Below, one piece after another: positions 10,858-20,716 of a DNA stretch of 64,000 bases. Positions within the stretch are counted from its first letter, which is position 1; each line of letters starts with the position of its first letter. Made by a program: the position numbers and the translations under genes. The notes below the pieces were generated by a model, which was not told the origin of the DNA, did no database searches, and was given only the letters and a program-made list of their open reading frames with translations. This DNA comes from Dehalococcoidia bacterium. Its GTDB lineage: Bacteria; Chloroflexota; Dehalococcoidia; Lucifugimonadales; SHYT01. The stretch spans positions 148,393 through 212,392 of the forward strand of contig SHYA01000003.1 in NCBI GenBank assembly GCA_009693055.1. The letters run 5' to 3'.

Positions 10858-11220
10858 TCACCGCCTGTACTCCTCCGTGATGGGCTGCAACGAACTCGGC
10901 AGCTCTCCCGTCAGCCGGTTCAGCCCCGCAAGGTCTTGGAACGTCGCCAGGCTGAACTGCTCCTGGATCCTGTCTATCGTGCACGTGCACCGCGGCCGGG
11001 CCTCCTCGGCGGAGACCTGCCAAGACAGGATCGCGGTGCACCGGCTAACATAGTCGGTCACCACCTCTTGGGAATTTTGCCGTACGTCACCGCGCCACCT
11101 CCGCCGCCACCGAGACGTACCGCACCGACGCCTTCGGCGAGCGCTGCCGGCAGGAACAGCAGCGGCAACTCCGACCAGAATCAGCAGAAGGGCGTACTGC
11201 CGATAGTACTCTTCTAACAC
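10858..11220 (-). pseudogene. Chimeric/decayed ORF: possible NuoA N-terminus joined to a small Cys-containing protein C-terminus
   Basis: GTG start at 11220 after GGGGAGGG; VLEEYYRQYALLLILVGVAAAVPAG (NuoA-like TM1), then Arg-rich junk, then CTCTIDRIQEQFSLATFQDLAGLNRLTGELPSSLQPITEE. Confidence 0.35.
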
Positions 11221-11540
11221 GCCTTGGCCCTCCCCGCTGGGACTATAGCACAGGGGCCAAAGGGCTACAAGTGAAAAAGAGAACAATCGACGCTTTCGCT
11301 GTACTAAGGCCGCGATATAGAACTAATACATCTATAATTGCCAAGTACACAACAAAAACCGTTGAGAATTGCTCTATTCTTTGATGAATACCGTACCTCA
11401 AGGATGGCGGACGGGGGCGCAGTGAGGAAGGTTTGGGAGGACACCAATGCCTTGAGCGGTGGCCATGCATACAGTTATGAAGGATAGACACATCAAAGGC
11501 AATCCGCTATCGTGGAATGGATTAGGCTCGGGAGGTAAGA

Positions 11541-11738
11541 ATGTTCAACCCTCGCACCTTGAGTGGACAGCGCTGGTCCGCACTGTGGAACGGGGTGGTC
11601 ATAGGCGTCGGAATCGCCGCCATCCTGAGCGGCATTGGCGTCATCTTTATTGTCCTGGGCGCGGGCCTTGAGTACTGGCAGCGCCGTAGGCTACGCACCC
11701 AGGAAACCTGTGCCGGCTGCGGCCGACCCTACCAGTAG
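11541..11738 (+). CDS. Small membrane protein with C-terminal CxxC tail
   Basis: MFNPRTLSGQRWSALWNGVVIGVGIAAILSGIGVIFIVLGAGLEYWQRRRLRTQETCAGCGRPYQ; SD-like GGGAGG upstream. Confidence 0.42.
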   Translation: MFNPRTLSGQRWSALWNGVVIGVGIAAILSGIGVIFIVLGAGLEYWQRRRLRTQETCAGCGRPYQ

Positions 11739-11780
11739 CTTCTCCTCCCGCTTTGCGACTCCGCACAGCCGGAGCACCGA

Positions 11781-14189
11781 TTAGGGGGAGAGCAGCCCCA
11801 CGTCCCTCAAGTAAGGAGAGCCCTCCTCCAGGTACGAGAGGCCCGGCACAAGCCTTCCCGCGCTCAGCTCCCGAATCGTCGGCAAGAAGCGCGCCAGCGC
11901 CGCCAGCCGCCCGTTGACGAACCGGTCGATGTTCCCAGGGGATACTTGCATCAGATAGTCCTGCACCACCGCAGCGTCCTGCCGCGTCAGGTAACCTCGA
12001 TCGAGAAGCCTCCCCTTCTGCTGGGCGAGGTACGGGTCCGAAAGCGCAGTAAGCCACAACAGCAAGCGGCCGCGAGCATGCTCCGACTGTTCCTTGCTCG
12101 TGACCAATCCATCCATAGCGGTCCCCACAAACCTCCGGAACCCGTCCAGGTCTGGATAGCGCAAGACGGGATGCCCCAGCATCTGCTCCAGAGTGCGGAG
12201 GAACAGCACCTCGTGCACGTAGGCCTGCGCCTCACGTAGCGCCGAGAGGTTGAACGAGCCGTTCAGGACATCCAGGTCGGGCCGGAGCAAGCTCTGACGC
12301 ACGTGACCAAGCTCGTGCGCCAGCTCCATGAGGGTCTGGAGCGCAGGCCGGTCGCTCCGCAAGACCACCCGGTAGTGGCTGCGCCAGAAACCCGCGTACC
12401 CAGCGGCGCCCGCCAACTGCCCGCACGCCACACCGTACGCCGTTGACCCAACCAATGCTGCTCGGTCGGCACACTCCACCGCCACCCACGCGGCGTAGTC
12501 CGTGTCCTTCAGCAGATGGATGACGAGGTTCTCGTCAAACAGGCTTCGCTGGTACAACGTGTAGTACACCGCGTCCGCGACGTCCAGCACCTGCCGCGCG
12601 ACCAGGGGGTCAGACGCGAGAACGCTTGAGGGTAACGAGAGCAGTCCGTCCAGGGATCGGACGCGCGCCTGTAGCTCCTCCTGCGTGTAGACGCGCGGAC
12701 TCACCACAGCGGCGGTCGTGTTCCCCCATACGTGCTCGCGGTAAGCCGTAAAGGCGAGCGGAACGCCGGGCGCTTGCGTCTTCGGCCTCACGTCAAACGT
12801 GAGGCGATGCACGCCGGAGAATCGGTATGATCCCGCCCAGAAGAGCGGCCAGTCCAGCGCCACATCCACACCGCCCGGAGGCAGTCCCAGGCGCTCCCAT
12901 TGGGCCAACGGCTCACCGTCCAGCCACACCCGCACCGTGTACGGGCCGCTTGGCTCCGTGCTCGAGTTTCGAACGGCCCACTGGAGGTACGTCAGCTCCT
13001 CGCTGCTCAACACGTAGGGTGACGAGAAGGTGCCTGGCGTCTGGCTCGCCACGATGGGGCTATCCCAGAGCGGTGGAACAAAGGGCTGTACGGCAAACGC
13101 CGCTGGGATGACGTTCGCCGCACTCCCGCTGGGCGCGGCCGGCTCGCCGCTCAGCCATTCAAACTCGCGTACGGCCACGTTGTCATCGGTCGTTCGTTCG
13201 TCCACCACACCCGCCGGGTCCACCATAACAGTCAGGACGTGCAGGCCCGGTTTGGGCCTCACGACCTCAGCGAGCCCCTCCCACTCTGGAGTCACCACCT
13301 GTTCGCCCGCCACCAGCTCCGCCTCCTCGTAACGCGCGACGAGCACGCCGTCCAGGTAGAGGTGCACGTTAAACCGTTGCGTGAGGCTGGAAAGACCGGT
13401 GTTGCCGTACGCGATGCGGACGTATGTGGGCAGGTCAACGGTGGGAAGGCGGACAGTCCCATCAGCATCGCGGCTGTACACGACAATGGGCGCGTCCCAC
13501 CCGCCAGCCGCCACAGGCGCAAGGTTCGGTAGGCGCTCCCTCGCCACCGTGGTTTGGGCCGGGTGGGCAGGCGTTCCGCGCCACCGGAACGAGGTCGTAA
13601 CCTCTTTGAGCTCCACCTCTGCGGCGGCGAGGAGGCCGGTCGAGTCCAGGCGCAGGCGGATGTGATGTTCGCCTGGCGCCAAAGGCAGCTCACTCCCTAA
13701 CGCGGGCCAGTCCGCCACCCTCAGCATCTCCGCGGGCTCCAGGCCCTCAACAGACCAACGCTCCACCACCAGGCCGTCAAGCTCCAGGTCTACAAAGAAC
13801 GGCCCCCATATTCTTGCGACCCCGGTGTTAGTGAGGGCCCAGCTAATGTAGAGGCGCTCAGAACCTGGAGCGGCTAGGGGTACATAGACCCCCTGCCTCG
13901 CGTGCACGACGACCGCAGCGGGCCATCCGGCGGGGACGGCGAACGAGAGGCTCCCGCTTGGCTGAGGCGCGAAAGAGCTTGTGGCTGTGCCCTCGTCCGC
14001 GGACACATCGGGCCTGGCGGCAAGCACCTGGCTTTCGGAGTCCCCACCTGTAACGCGCTCTGGGCCTGGCCCCAGGCTCACGCCCAGCCCAATGCCAATA
14101 GCAGCGGCGGAAGCTAGGAAAAAGACGACGGCCTTAGCTCCTGCCCCCTTGGGAACCCTCATCTCCACCCGCTCAATCCTGGATGCCAA
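11781..14189 (-). CDS. Secreted/anchored protein with repeated CARDB-like beta domains and a C-terminal HExxH (gluzincin-like) metallopeptidase region
   Basis: N-terminal TM (AVVFFLASAAAIGIGLGVSLG); repeated 'YV.i.YGNTGL...F.VHLYLDG...R' modules; C-term LMELAHELGHVRQSLLRPDL followed by ALREAQAYVHE. Confidence 0.75.
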   Translation of the reverse strand: MASRIERVEMRVPKGAGAKAVVFFLASAAAIGIGLGVSLGPGPERVTGGDSESQVLAARPDVSADEGTATSSFAPQPSGSLSFAVPAGWPAAVVVHARQGVYVPLAAPGSERLYISWALTNTGVARIWGPFFVDLELDGLVVERWSVEGLEPAEMLRVADWPALGSELPLAPGEHHIRLRLDSTGLLAAAEVELKEVTTSFRWRGTPAHPAQTTVARERLPNLAPVAAGGWDAPIVVYSRDADGTVRLPTVDLPTYVRIAYGNTGLSSLTQRFNVHLYLDGVLVARYEEAELVAGEQVVTPEWEGLAEVVRPKPGLHVLTVMVDPAGVVDERTTDDNVAVREFEWLSGEPAAPSGSAANVIPAAFAVQPFVPPLWDSPIVASQTPGTFSSPYVLSSEELTYLQWAVRNSSTEPSGPYTVRVWLDGEPLAQWERLGLPPGGVDVALDWPLFWAGSYRFSGVHRLTFDVRPKTQAPGVPLAFTAYREHVWGNTTAAVVSPRVYTQEELQARVRSLDGLLSLPSSVLASDPLVARQVLDVADAVYYTLYQRSLFDENLVIHLLKDTDYAAWVAVECADRAALVGSTAYGVACGQLAGAAGYAGFWRSHYRVVLRSDRPALQTLMELAHELGHVRQSLLRPDLDVLNGSFNLSALREAQAYVHEVLFLRTLEQMLGHPVLRYPDLDGFRRFVGTAMDGLVTSKEQSEHARGRLLLWLTALSDPYLAQQKGRLLDRGYLTRQDAAVVQDYLMQVSPGNIDRFVNGRLAALARFLPTIRELSAGRLVPGLSYLEEGSPYLRDVGLLSP

Positions 14190-14313
14190 GCCGCTTCACG
14201 CAGTGTACCATCAAGCGCTACCGCTCTCAAGGAAAACGAGGAGAGAGGCACTTGGGTTATCACCGCAAGCGTACCCCCGAAGACCTCTGGGGCAACGCGA
14301 GGCGTCTCCGGCC

Positions 14314-14471
14314 AAACCACCAACGAAGGATGCGGCGCCTCCGTTGAAGATGTGGCGGGTGCAGAGCCTGCCCGGAACGAAGCGAATGGGGCGTGCCCTG
14401 CACCGACCCAAACCACCAACGGAGGATGCGACGCCTCCGTTGAAGGTGTGAAGGGTGCAGGGCGTGTCCTG
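14314..14471 (-). repeat. Two imperfect ~62 bp direct repeats, each forming a hairpin, immediately 3' of hppA
   Basis: Copies at 14314-14375 and 14410-14471: AAACCACCAACG(A/G)AGGATGCG(G/A)CGCCTCCGTTGAAG...; inner stem CAACGGAGG/CCTCCGTTG. Confidence 0.65.
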
Positions 14472-16691
14472 CTAGAGGAAGAGCGGCGCCAAAACAAGCG
14501 TGATGGTGCTGAGGAGCTTCACCAGGACGTGGAGAGACGGCCCGGCGGTGTCCTTGAACGGGTCACCGATGGTGTCTCCCACGACTCCAGCAGCATGGAT
14601 TGCCGAACCCTTCTTGACGACAGCGCCGGAGGCGTCTTTCATCCCCCCGGACTCGATGAACTTCTTGGCGTTGTCCCAGGCGCCGCCGGAGTTGTTCAGG
14701 ACCGTGGCCAGCAGGATACCGCTGATTGTGCCCACCGCCAGGAACGCCGCCATGGCCTCCGCCTTCAGCACCACCCCCACAATGATGGGGACGGCAACCG
14801 CGACGACGCCGGGAAGCACCATCTCCCGCAGTCCCGCCCGGGCCGTGATGTCCACGCAGCGGGCGTAGTCCGGACGCACCGTTCCCTGCATGATCTCGGG
14901 GTGTTCTCGGAACTGGCGGCGCACCTCTTCGATCACCGCCCCGGCGGTCTTGGAGACAGCGCGGATGGCCAGGGAGCTGAACAGGAAGGGCAGCATGGCG
15001 CCCAGTAGCGCGCCAACGAAGACCTTCACGTCCGCCAGGTTCACCCCGCTGGTGATGAAGCCAGGTATGGATTTCTCAACCTCGTCCAGGTAAGCGAAGA
15101 ACAACAGGAAGGCCGCCAACCCCGCAGAACCCACGGCAAAGCCCTTTGTGAGGGCTTTGGTGGTGTTGCCCACGGCGTCCAGGCGGTCCGTCACCCTGCG
15201 CGCATCGCCGGGGTTGCCAGACATCTCAATGACTCCGTTGGCGTTGTCCGTGATCGGGCCGAAGGTGTCCATGGCCAGGATATATGCGGCAGTCATCAAC
15301 ATGCCCATCGTGGCCACGGCCGTGCCGAAGAGACCGGCGCGGGTCTTGTCCACGAGACCGCCAGCGCCGTCGGGGATAGCGGCGTGCTGGCCCAGCCAGA
15401 AGGCGAGCCAGAGGGCCGCGCCGATGACGACCGCGGTGACGAATGTGGATTCAAAGCCTACGGAAACGCCCATCACGGCGTTGGTCGCTGGGCCAGTCCT
15501 TGAGGCCTCGGCGATATCCCTGACCGGCCGGTACTTAAACTCGGTGTAGTACTGGGTAAGAAACACAAAGGCCACACTGGTCCCGATGCCCACGAGGCCG
15601 GCGAAGAAGTAATACTCCCACTTGATGGAACCCTGTCCCAGCATGACTGCGGTGCTCAGGGCCAGGAATCCAACGGCAAGGACCACGGCGACAAAGTAGC
15701 CTTTGTTGAGGGAGCCCATTGGGTCGTCGGTCTCCTTGACGCGGAAGAAGGGCAGCCAGGAGCCCACCGTCATGATGCCGACGCCGGTGGCAAAGATTCC
15801 CAGGGAGCGCACCACCAGCGGGAAGAGCACAAAGTATTCAGGGTGGGGAATGCTTGGAACGTCCTTGACCGCCAGGTAGATGACCACTCCCAGGATCATG
15901 GCGCCGATGTTCTCTGCCGCTGTGGACTCAAACAGGTCGGCGCCGCGCCCCGCGCAGTCCCCCACGTTGTCTCCAACCAGGTCGGCGATAACCGCAGGGT
16001 TCCGGGGGTCGTCCTCCGGGATGCCGGCTTCCACTTTGCCCACAAGGTCTGCACCCATGTCCGCAGCCTTCGTGTAGATGCCGCCGCCAAGCTGCGAGAA
16101 CAAGGCGACGAAGCTCGCGCCAAAGCCGAAGCCCACGATGAGGAACGGCGCCAACTCCGGCTTATCGTTCCCGCCAAACGCATAGAACATGACGGTAACG
16201 CCCAGCAAGCTCAAGGCCACGATGAGGAAGCCGGAGACAGCGCCCCCGCGCATGGCTGTTTGGACCGCCGGGCCTACACCCTTCATCGCCGCCGCCGCCG
16301 TGCGCAGGTTCGACTTCACGGACACGTACATGCCCACGACACCCGCGATTCCTGAACAAGCCGCGCCCACCAAGAACGCCACTCCCGTGCGCCAGGCCAG
16401 GCCAAACTTGTCTGCGGCGTCGCCCTTCTCAATGCCGTCGCCGTCAATGTCGGGCGGGAGGTCGGTCACCAGGCCCAAGACCACAGCGATCACGACCGCT
16501 GCGACCAGCGCGAGGACGCCGATTGTCACGTACTGTCGGCGGATGAAGGCCAGCGCCCCTTCCAGGATCCGGTTCGCGATGTCCTGCATCTCGGCGCTGC
16601 CGGGGTCGCGCCGGAGTACGTCTCTAATGAGGTACAGAGCAAACAAGATGGCCGCTATGCCGGCCGCGGGAACCAGCCACATGAGGCTCAT
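14472..16691 (-). CDS. hppA: Membrane-bound pyrophosphatase with K+-independent signature
   Basis: [35 protein letters not shown]; signature [16 protein letters not shown] (K..T). Confidence 0.95.
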   Translation of the reverse strand: [739 protein letters not shown]

Positions 16692-17065
16692 TACTTCACC
16701 TCAACGTTTCGATCGTCTAGCGTTTCCACCAAGCACCATGCCTGGTTACGCGAACGAGAAAGATGCACTGCCACACAAACGTGCAAGCTAACACGGCGCC
16801 CCCCTGGGGGTCAATAGACGCCCCCTGAGCCTTCCCGCCGCGCCACCCACTCAATTGATGCATGTCACCCACGGACAGGAATAGGAACGATGCTTTTCGG
16901 ATCCTCACACGGGAGGAGCGTCGATTAGAATATCCGCACTCGCACCTCGCGTCCTCTAGCGCATTCCGTTGCGCGCCGCAAACACAGCACTGCGGAGCTT
17001 CCGTTTTCGGCCGGGGAGGAGGCTTGCCACGCCGCTTCAGGAGGCGCCACGCTCCTGTGCCGTGG

Positions 17066-19159
17066 CTACAGGAACAGCGGGCCGAACACCAGCGCCACAA
17101 TCGCCATCAGCTTGAGAAGAATGTTCAGCGACGGCCCGGCGGTGTCCTTGAACGGGTCTCCAACCGTGTCACCCACGACCGCCGCCTTGTGAGCATCCGA
17201 GCCCTTCCCGCCATGTTCGCCGGACTCTATGAATTTCTTCGCGTTGTCCCAAGCCCCCCCCGCGTTCGCCATCATGATGGCCAGCAAGGCACCCGTCCCG
17301 ATAGAGCCGATGAGCAGGCCGCCCAGCGCCCCTGGGCCCAGGGCCGCGCCCACCGCCACCGGCGCAACGATGGCGAGCGTCCCAGGCAGGACCATCTCGC
17401 GAAGCGCCCCGCGCGTGCTGATGTCCACACACCGCGCGTACTCCGGCCGCGCCGTGCCTTCCATCAGGCCCGGGATCTCCTTGAACTGCCGCCGCACCTC
17501 ATTCACAATGCTGAAGGCCGCGCGCCCCACCGCTTGCATCGCCAGCGCGCAGAACAGGAACGGCAACAGCGCCCCAACCAGCAGGCCCAGGAGCGTCGGC
17601 ACGTCGCGCAGATCGAAGCGAATGTCTCCGGTCGGGTCCACACTGTTCACGACCGCCACGTACGCAGCCATCAGGGCCAGGGCCGTGAGCACCGCGGAGC
17701 CGACGGCAAACCCCTTGCCCGTGGCCGCCGTGGTGTTCCCCAACGAGTCCAAAGCGTCGGTCCGCTGGCGGACTACTGGGGGCAAGTTGGCCTGCTGCGC
17801 AATGCCGCCGGCGTTATCCGCCACGGGGCCGTATGCGTCGGTCGCCAGCGTGATGCCGAGCGTTGAGAGCATCCCCACCGCGGCCAGAGCGATCCCGTAC
17901 ACCCCGCCCAGCCAGTGTGCAAACCAGATGGCGACCACCAGTGTGACGATGGGGACCAGGGTGCTCAACATGCCAAGCCCCATCCCGCCAATGATGGTCG
18001 TCGCGGGACCGGTCAGCGTTTGCCGCGCAAGCTGTTTCGTAGGCCTGTACTCGTAGGAGGTGTAGTACTCGGTCGCCGTGCCGATGATTTGCCCCGCAAC
18101 GAGGCCTACCAGCACGACCCACCACAGGCGGAAGTCCAGACCCAAGATTGGTATTGCGATGCCCGCGCCCACCAGGATGAGCGCCCCCGACGCGAAGATG
18201 CCGGTCCTCAGCGCCCAGAGCAAGCGTCCCATCCCGGCGTCTTCCCCGGTCCGCACCAGGAAGGTGCCGATGAGCGAGGAGAAGATACCGATAGCCGCCA
18301 CAAGGATGGGCAGCACCATGACCGGTGCGTTATAGGAGGTGTCCGCCGTCCCGCTCAGCACGTGCCCCCCGCTCGTGGTCATGGCGTCCATGCCGCTGGT
18401 CGCCGCCAGCGCGATGGCCGCGATGATGGAGCCCACGTAAGACTCGAACAGGTCCGCCCCCATTCCCGCCACGTCGCCCACGTTGTCGCCCACGTTATCC
18501 GCGATGACGGCCGGGTTCCGCGGGTCGTCCTCAGGTATCCCCTTCTCCACCTTCCCCACCAGGTCCGCGCCCACGTCCGCGGCCTTGGTGAAGATCCCCC
18601 CTCCCACCCGCGCAAAGAGCGCGATGGTGGACGCACCCATGCCAAACGCGGCGATGATGCTCGGGTCCTTCCACCCCCACCAGAACAAGCTGATCCCCAG
18701 GATGCCTATCCCCACCACGGTGATGCCCATGACGGCCCCGCTGGAAAACGCCACCCGCAGGGCGGCGTCGAGCCCGCGTTCCGCCGCCGCAGCCGTCCGT
18801 ACGTTCGCTCGCACCGCCACGTTCATCCCGATGAGTCCGGTCAGCGCGGAGCAGAACGCCCCCGCGAGGTACGTCAGCGCCGTCGCCGGAATCCCCTCCG
18901 AGGTCACGCGGTCCGGCATCTTGTCCAGGACGTCCGCATCCACAAACACCCACAACACCACGACGATGACAGCGACAAACACCGCGATGTACAGGTATTC
19001 CCGGCGCAGGAATGCGGACGCCCCCTCCTGGATGGCGCGGGCGATTTCGCGCATCGCCGGCGACCCCTGGGGCTGGCGGAGCACGTTGGCCGTCATCGCC
19101 AACGCAAACAAAAGCCCCACGGTTCCCGCAACGACGCCGATGCTCAGCGAACCCATCAC
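17066..19159 (-). CDS. hppA: Membrane-bound pyrophosphatase with K+-dependent signature
   Basis: [35 protein letters not shown]; signature [16 protein letters not shown] (A..G). Confidence 0.95.
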   Translation of the reverse strand: [697 protein letters not shown]

Positions 19160-19195
19160 GCCCTCCTACAGCAAGTCACCATGCATAAAAGCAGC

Positions 19196-19228
19196 GAAGG
19201 CCGCCCCTGAAACAGAACGACGGCCTTC
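19196..19228 (-). terminator. Probable terminator of the universal-stress-protein genes
   Basis: GAAGGCCG ... CGGCCTTC 8 bp stem followed on the minus strand by GCTGCTTTTATG. Confidence 0.4.
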
Positions 19229-19262
19229 CCTGCTCCGGTTCCCGGTGGGGTTGAGCAGGCTC

Positions 19263-20174
19263 TTACGACCTTATGACCAGGACGGGCGCGCCGGCTCCTT
19301 GAACGACCCGGTCGGCCACGCTGCCCAGCACCCACCGGCCAACACCAGACCGGCCGTGCGTGGAAATCACCGCCATGCTCCCTGGCGTGGACCGCACCAG
19401 GTCCACAATCTGAACCGCCGCAGAGCCGCGCGACTGCACAGTGAACACGTCCTTCACGCTCTGCGCTTTCAGCTCCTGCGCCTTCTTCTTCAGGTACTCT
19501 TCCGCGTCTTTCTCAATCTCAGCCAGCATGCCTTCCGGGTACGTGTAGGTGTAAAACCACGACCCTCCGTAGTATGGCGGCAGGACCGACGAGATCCGCA
19601 CCAACGTCACCTTGAGCCCCAGCGCACCTGCCAGCACCTTCACATGTGGCAAGACATCCTCCGCCAGCTCGGAACCGTCCACCGGGACGACCATTGATCT
19701 GATCTCTCCACCAGCTCGCGTTAGGGACTGGTCCTCGCGCGCCCGGTAAAGGAGCAAGGGCGCCTTCGTTGCATGTAAGACCTTGTCCGCAACGCTCCCC
19801 AACACCCAGCGTCCAACCCCAGACCGACCATGCGTGGAGAGCACGATCAAGGTGCCCGGCCCCTTCTCCGCCTCCCGCACAATCGCCTCAGGCACCATCG
19901 CAACCATGACCTTAGTCTTCACCTTGTCTTTCGGCAGCTTCAGCCGATCAGCCACCTTTGCCAGGTAGTCCTTGGCCACGGTTTGGGCGCTAGCCTCCAC
20001 CTGGGCCGCGTAACGGCCTCCCATCGGGTTGGCAATGGCGGCCACAACGTCCTCTTCCACGATGCTCAGAAGGTCAAGGCGCGCCCCCAGGCCCTTTGCC
20101 ATCTGCTCCGCCACCGGCAAAACGGCCTCTGCCAACTCGGAACCGTCCAGGGGTACGAGAATCCTTTCATACAT
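19263..20174 (-). CDS. Universal stress protein, two tandem UspA domains
   Basis: MYERILVPLDGSELAEAVLPVAEQMA...LSTHGRSGVGRWVLGSVADKVL... and MVVPVDGSELAEDVLP...STHGRSGVGRWVLGSVADRVV. Confidence 0.88.
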   Translation of the reverse strand: MYERILVPLDGSELAEAVLPVAEQMAKGLGARLDLLSIVEEDVVAAIANPMGGRYAAQVEASAQTVAKDYLAKVADRLKLPKDKVKTKVMVAMVPEAIVREAEKGPGTLIVLSTHGRSGVGRWVLGSVADKVLHATKAPLLLYRAREDQSLTRAGGEIRSMVVPVDGSELAEDVLPHVKVLAGALGLKVTLVRISSVLPPYYGGSWFYTYTYPEGMLAEIEKDAEEYLKKKAQELKAQSVKDVFTVQSRGSAAVQIVDLVRSTPGSMAVISTHGRSGVGRWVLGSVADRVVQGAGAPVLVIRS

Positions 20175-20233
20175 GGCACGTCCCTTCTTTTTGCTGTTCT
20201 CGCGCGCTTGACCGCTTACGAAACGAGGGGGCG

Positions 20234-20656
20234 TCAGATCCCCGCAATCTCGCCCTCCGGCTTCAAGGGCAGGACAGGCACCGAGACCTTCTGCGACAGC
20301 TCCTGCGCCACGCTGCCGAGGTCCTCTTCCGTCTGCCCGCCCTTGCCATGCGTGCACATGGCCACCAGGTCAATGTCGCCCTCCGTGATGTAGCGGACCA
20401 GATCACCGATGGGGTCGCCACAGGTCACCCGCCACCCGATCTCCGCCTTCTCTGCTTTGCGAAGGCGCTCCGCCACCTTCTTCAAGTACGCGCCAATATC
20501 CTCCGTCGCCGCAGCTTGGGAAGGCGTTGGTGGGTGCGGCATCCGCCCGCTGGTCGGGACCACGTGCATCAACACCACCTCGGCCTTCACCATCTTGGCG
20601 AAGACGACCGCGTGCGACAGTACCTGCTCGGCCAGACGCGAGCCGTCCAGTGGCAC
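20234..20656 (-). CDS. Universal stress protein, single domain
   Basis: PLDGSRLAEQVLSHAVVFAKM...DLVAMCTHGKGG. True start probably slightly upstream (HVLVPLDGS). Confidence 0.8.
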   Translation of the reverse strand: MPLDGSRLAEQVLSHAVVFAKMVKAEVVLMHVVPTSGRMPHPPTPSQAAATEDIGAYLKKVAERLRKAEKAEIGWRVTCGDPIGDLVRYITEGDIDLVAMCTHGKGGQTEEDLGSVAQELSQKVSVPVLPLKPEGEIAGI

Positions 20657-20716
20657 CAGGACGTGCTGATAGCCTATCCGAGGCGAAGCTCCTCCCCTTC
20701 TCAGGCGACGTTCACG

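Noticed and set aside
11404-11487. 27-aa ORF MADGGAVRKVWEDTNALSGGHAYSYEG
   Set aside because: Too short and without a recognisable SD or homology to support a gene call.
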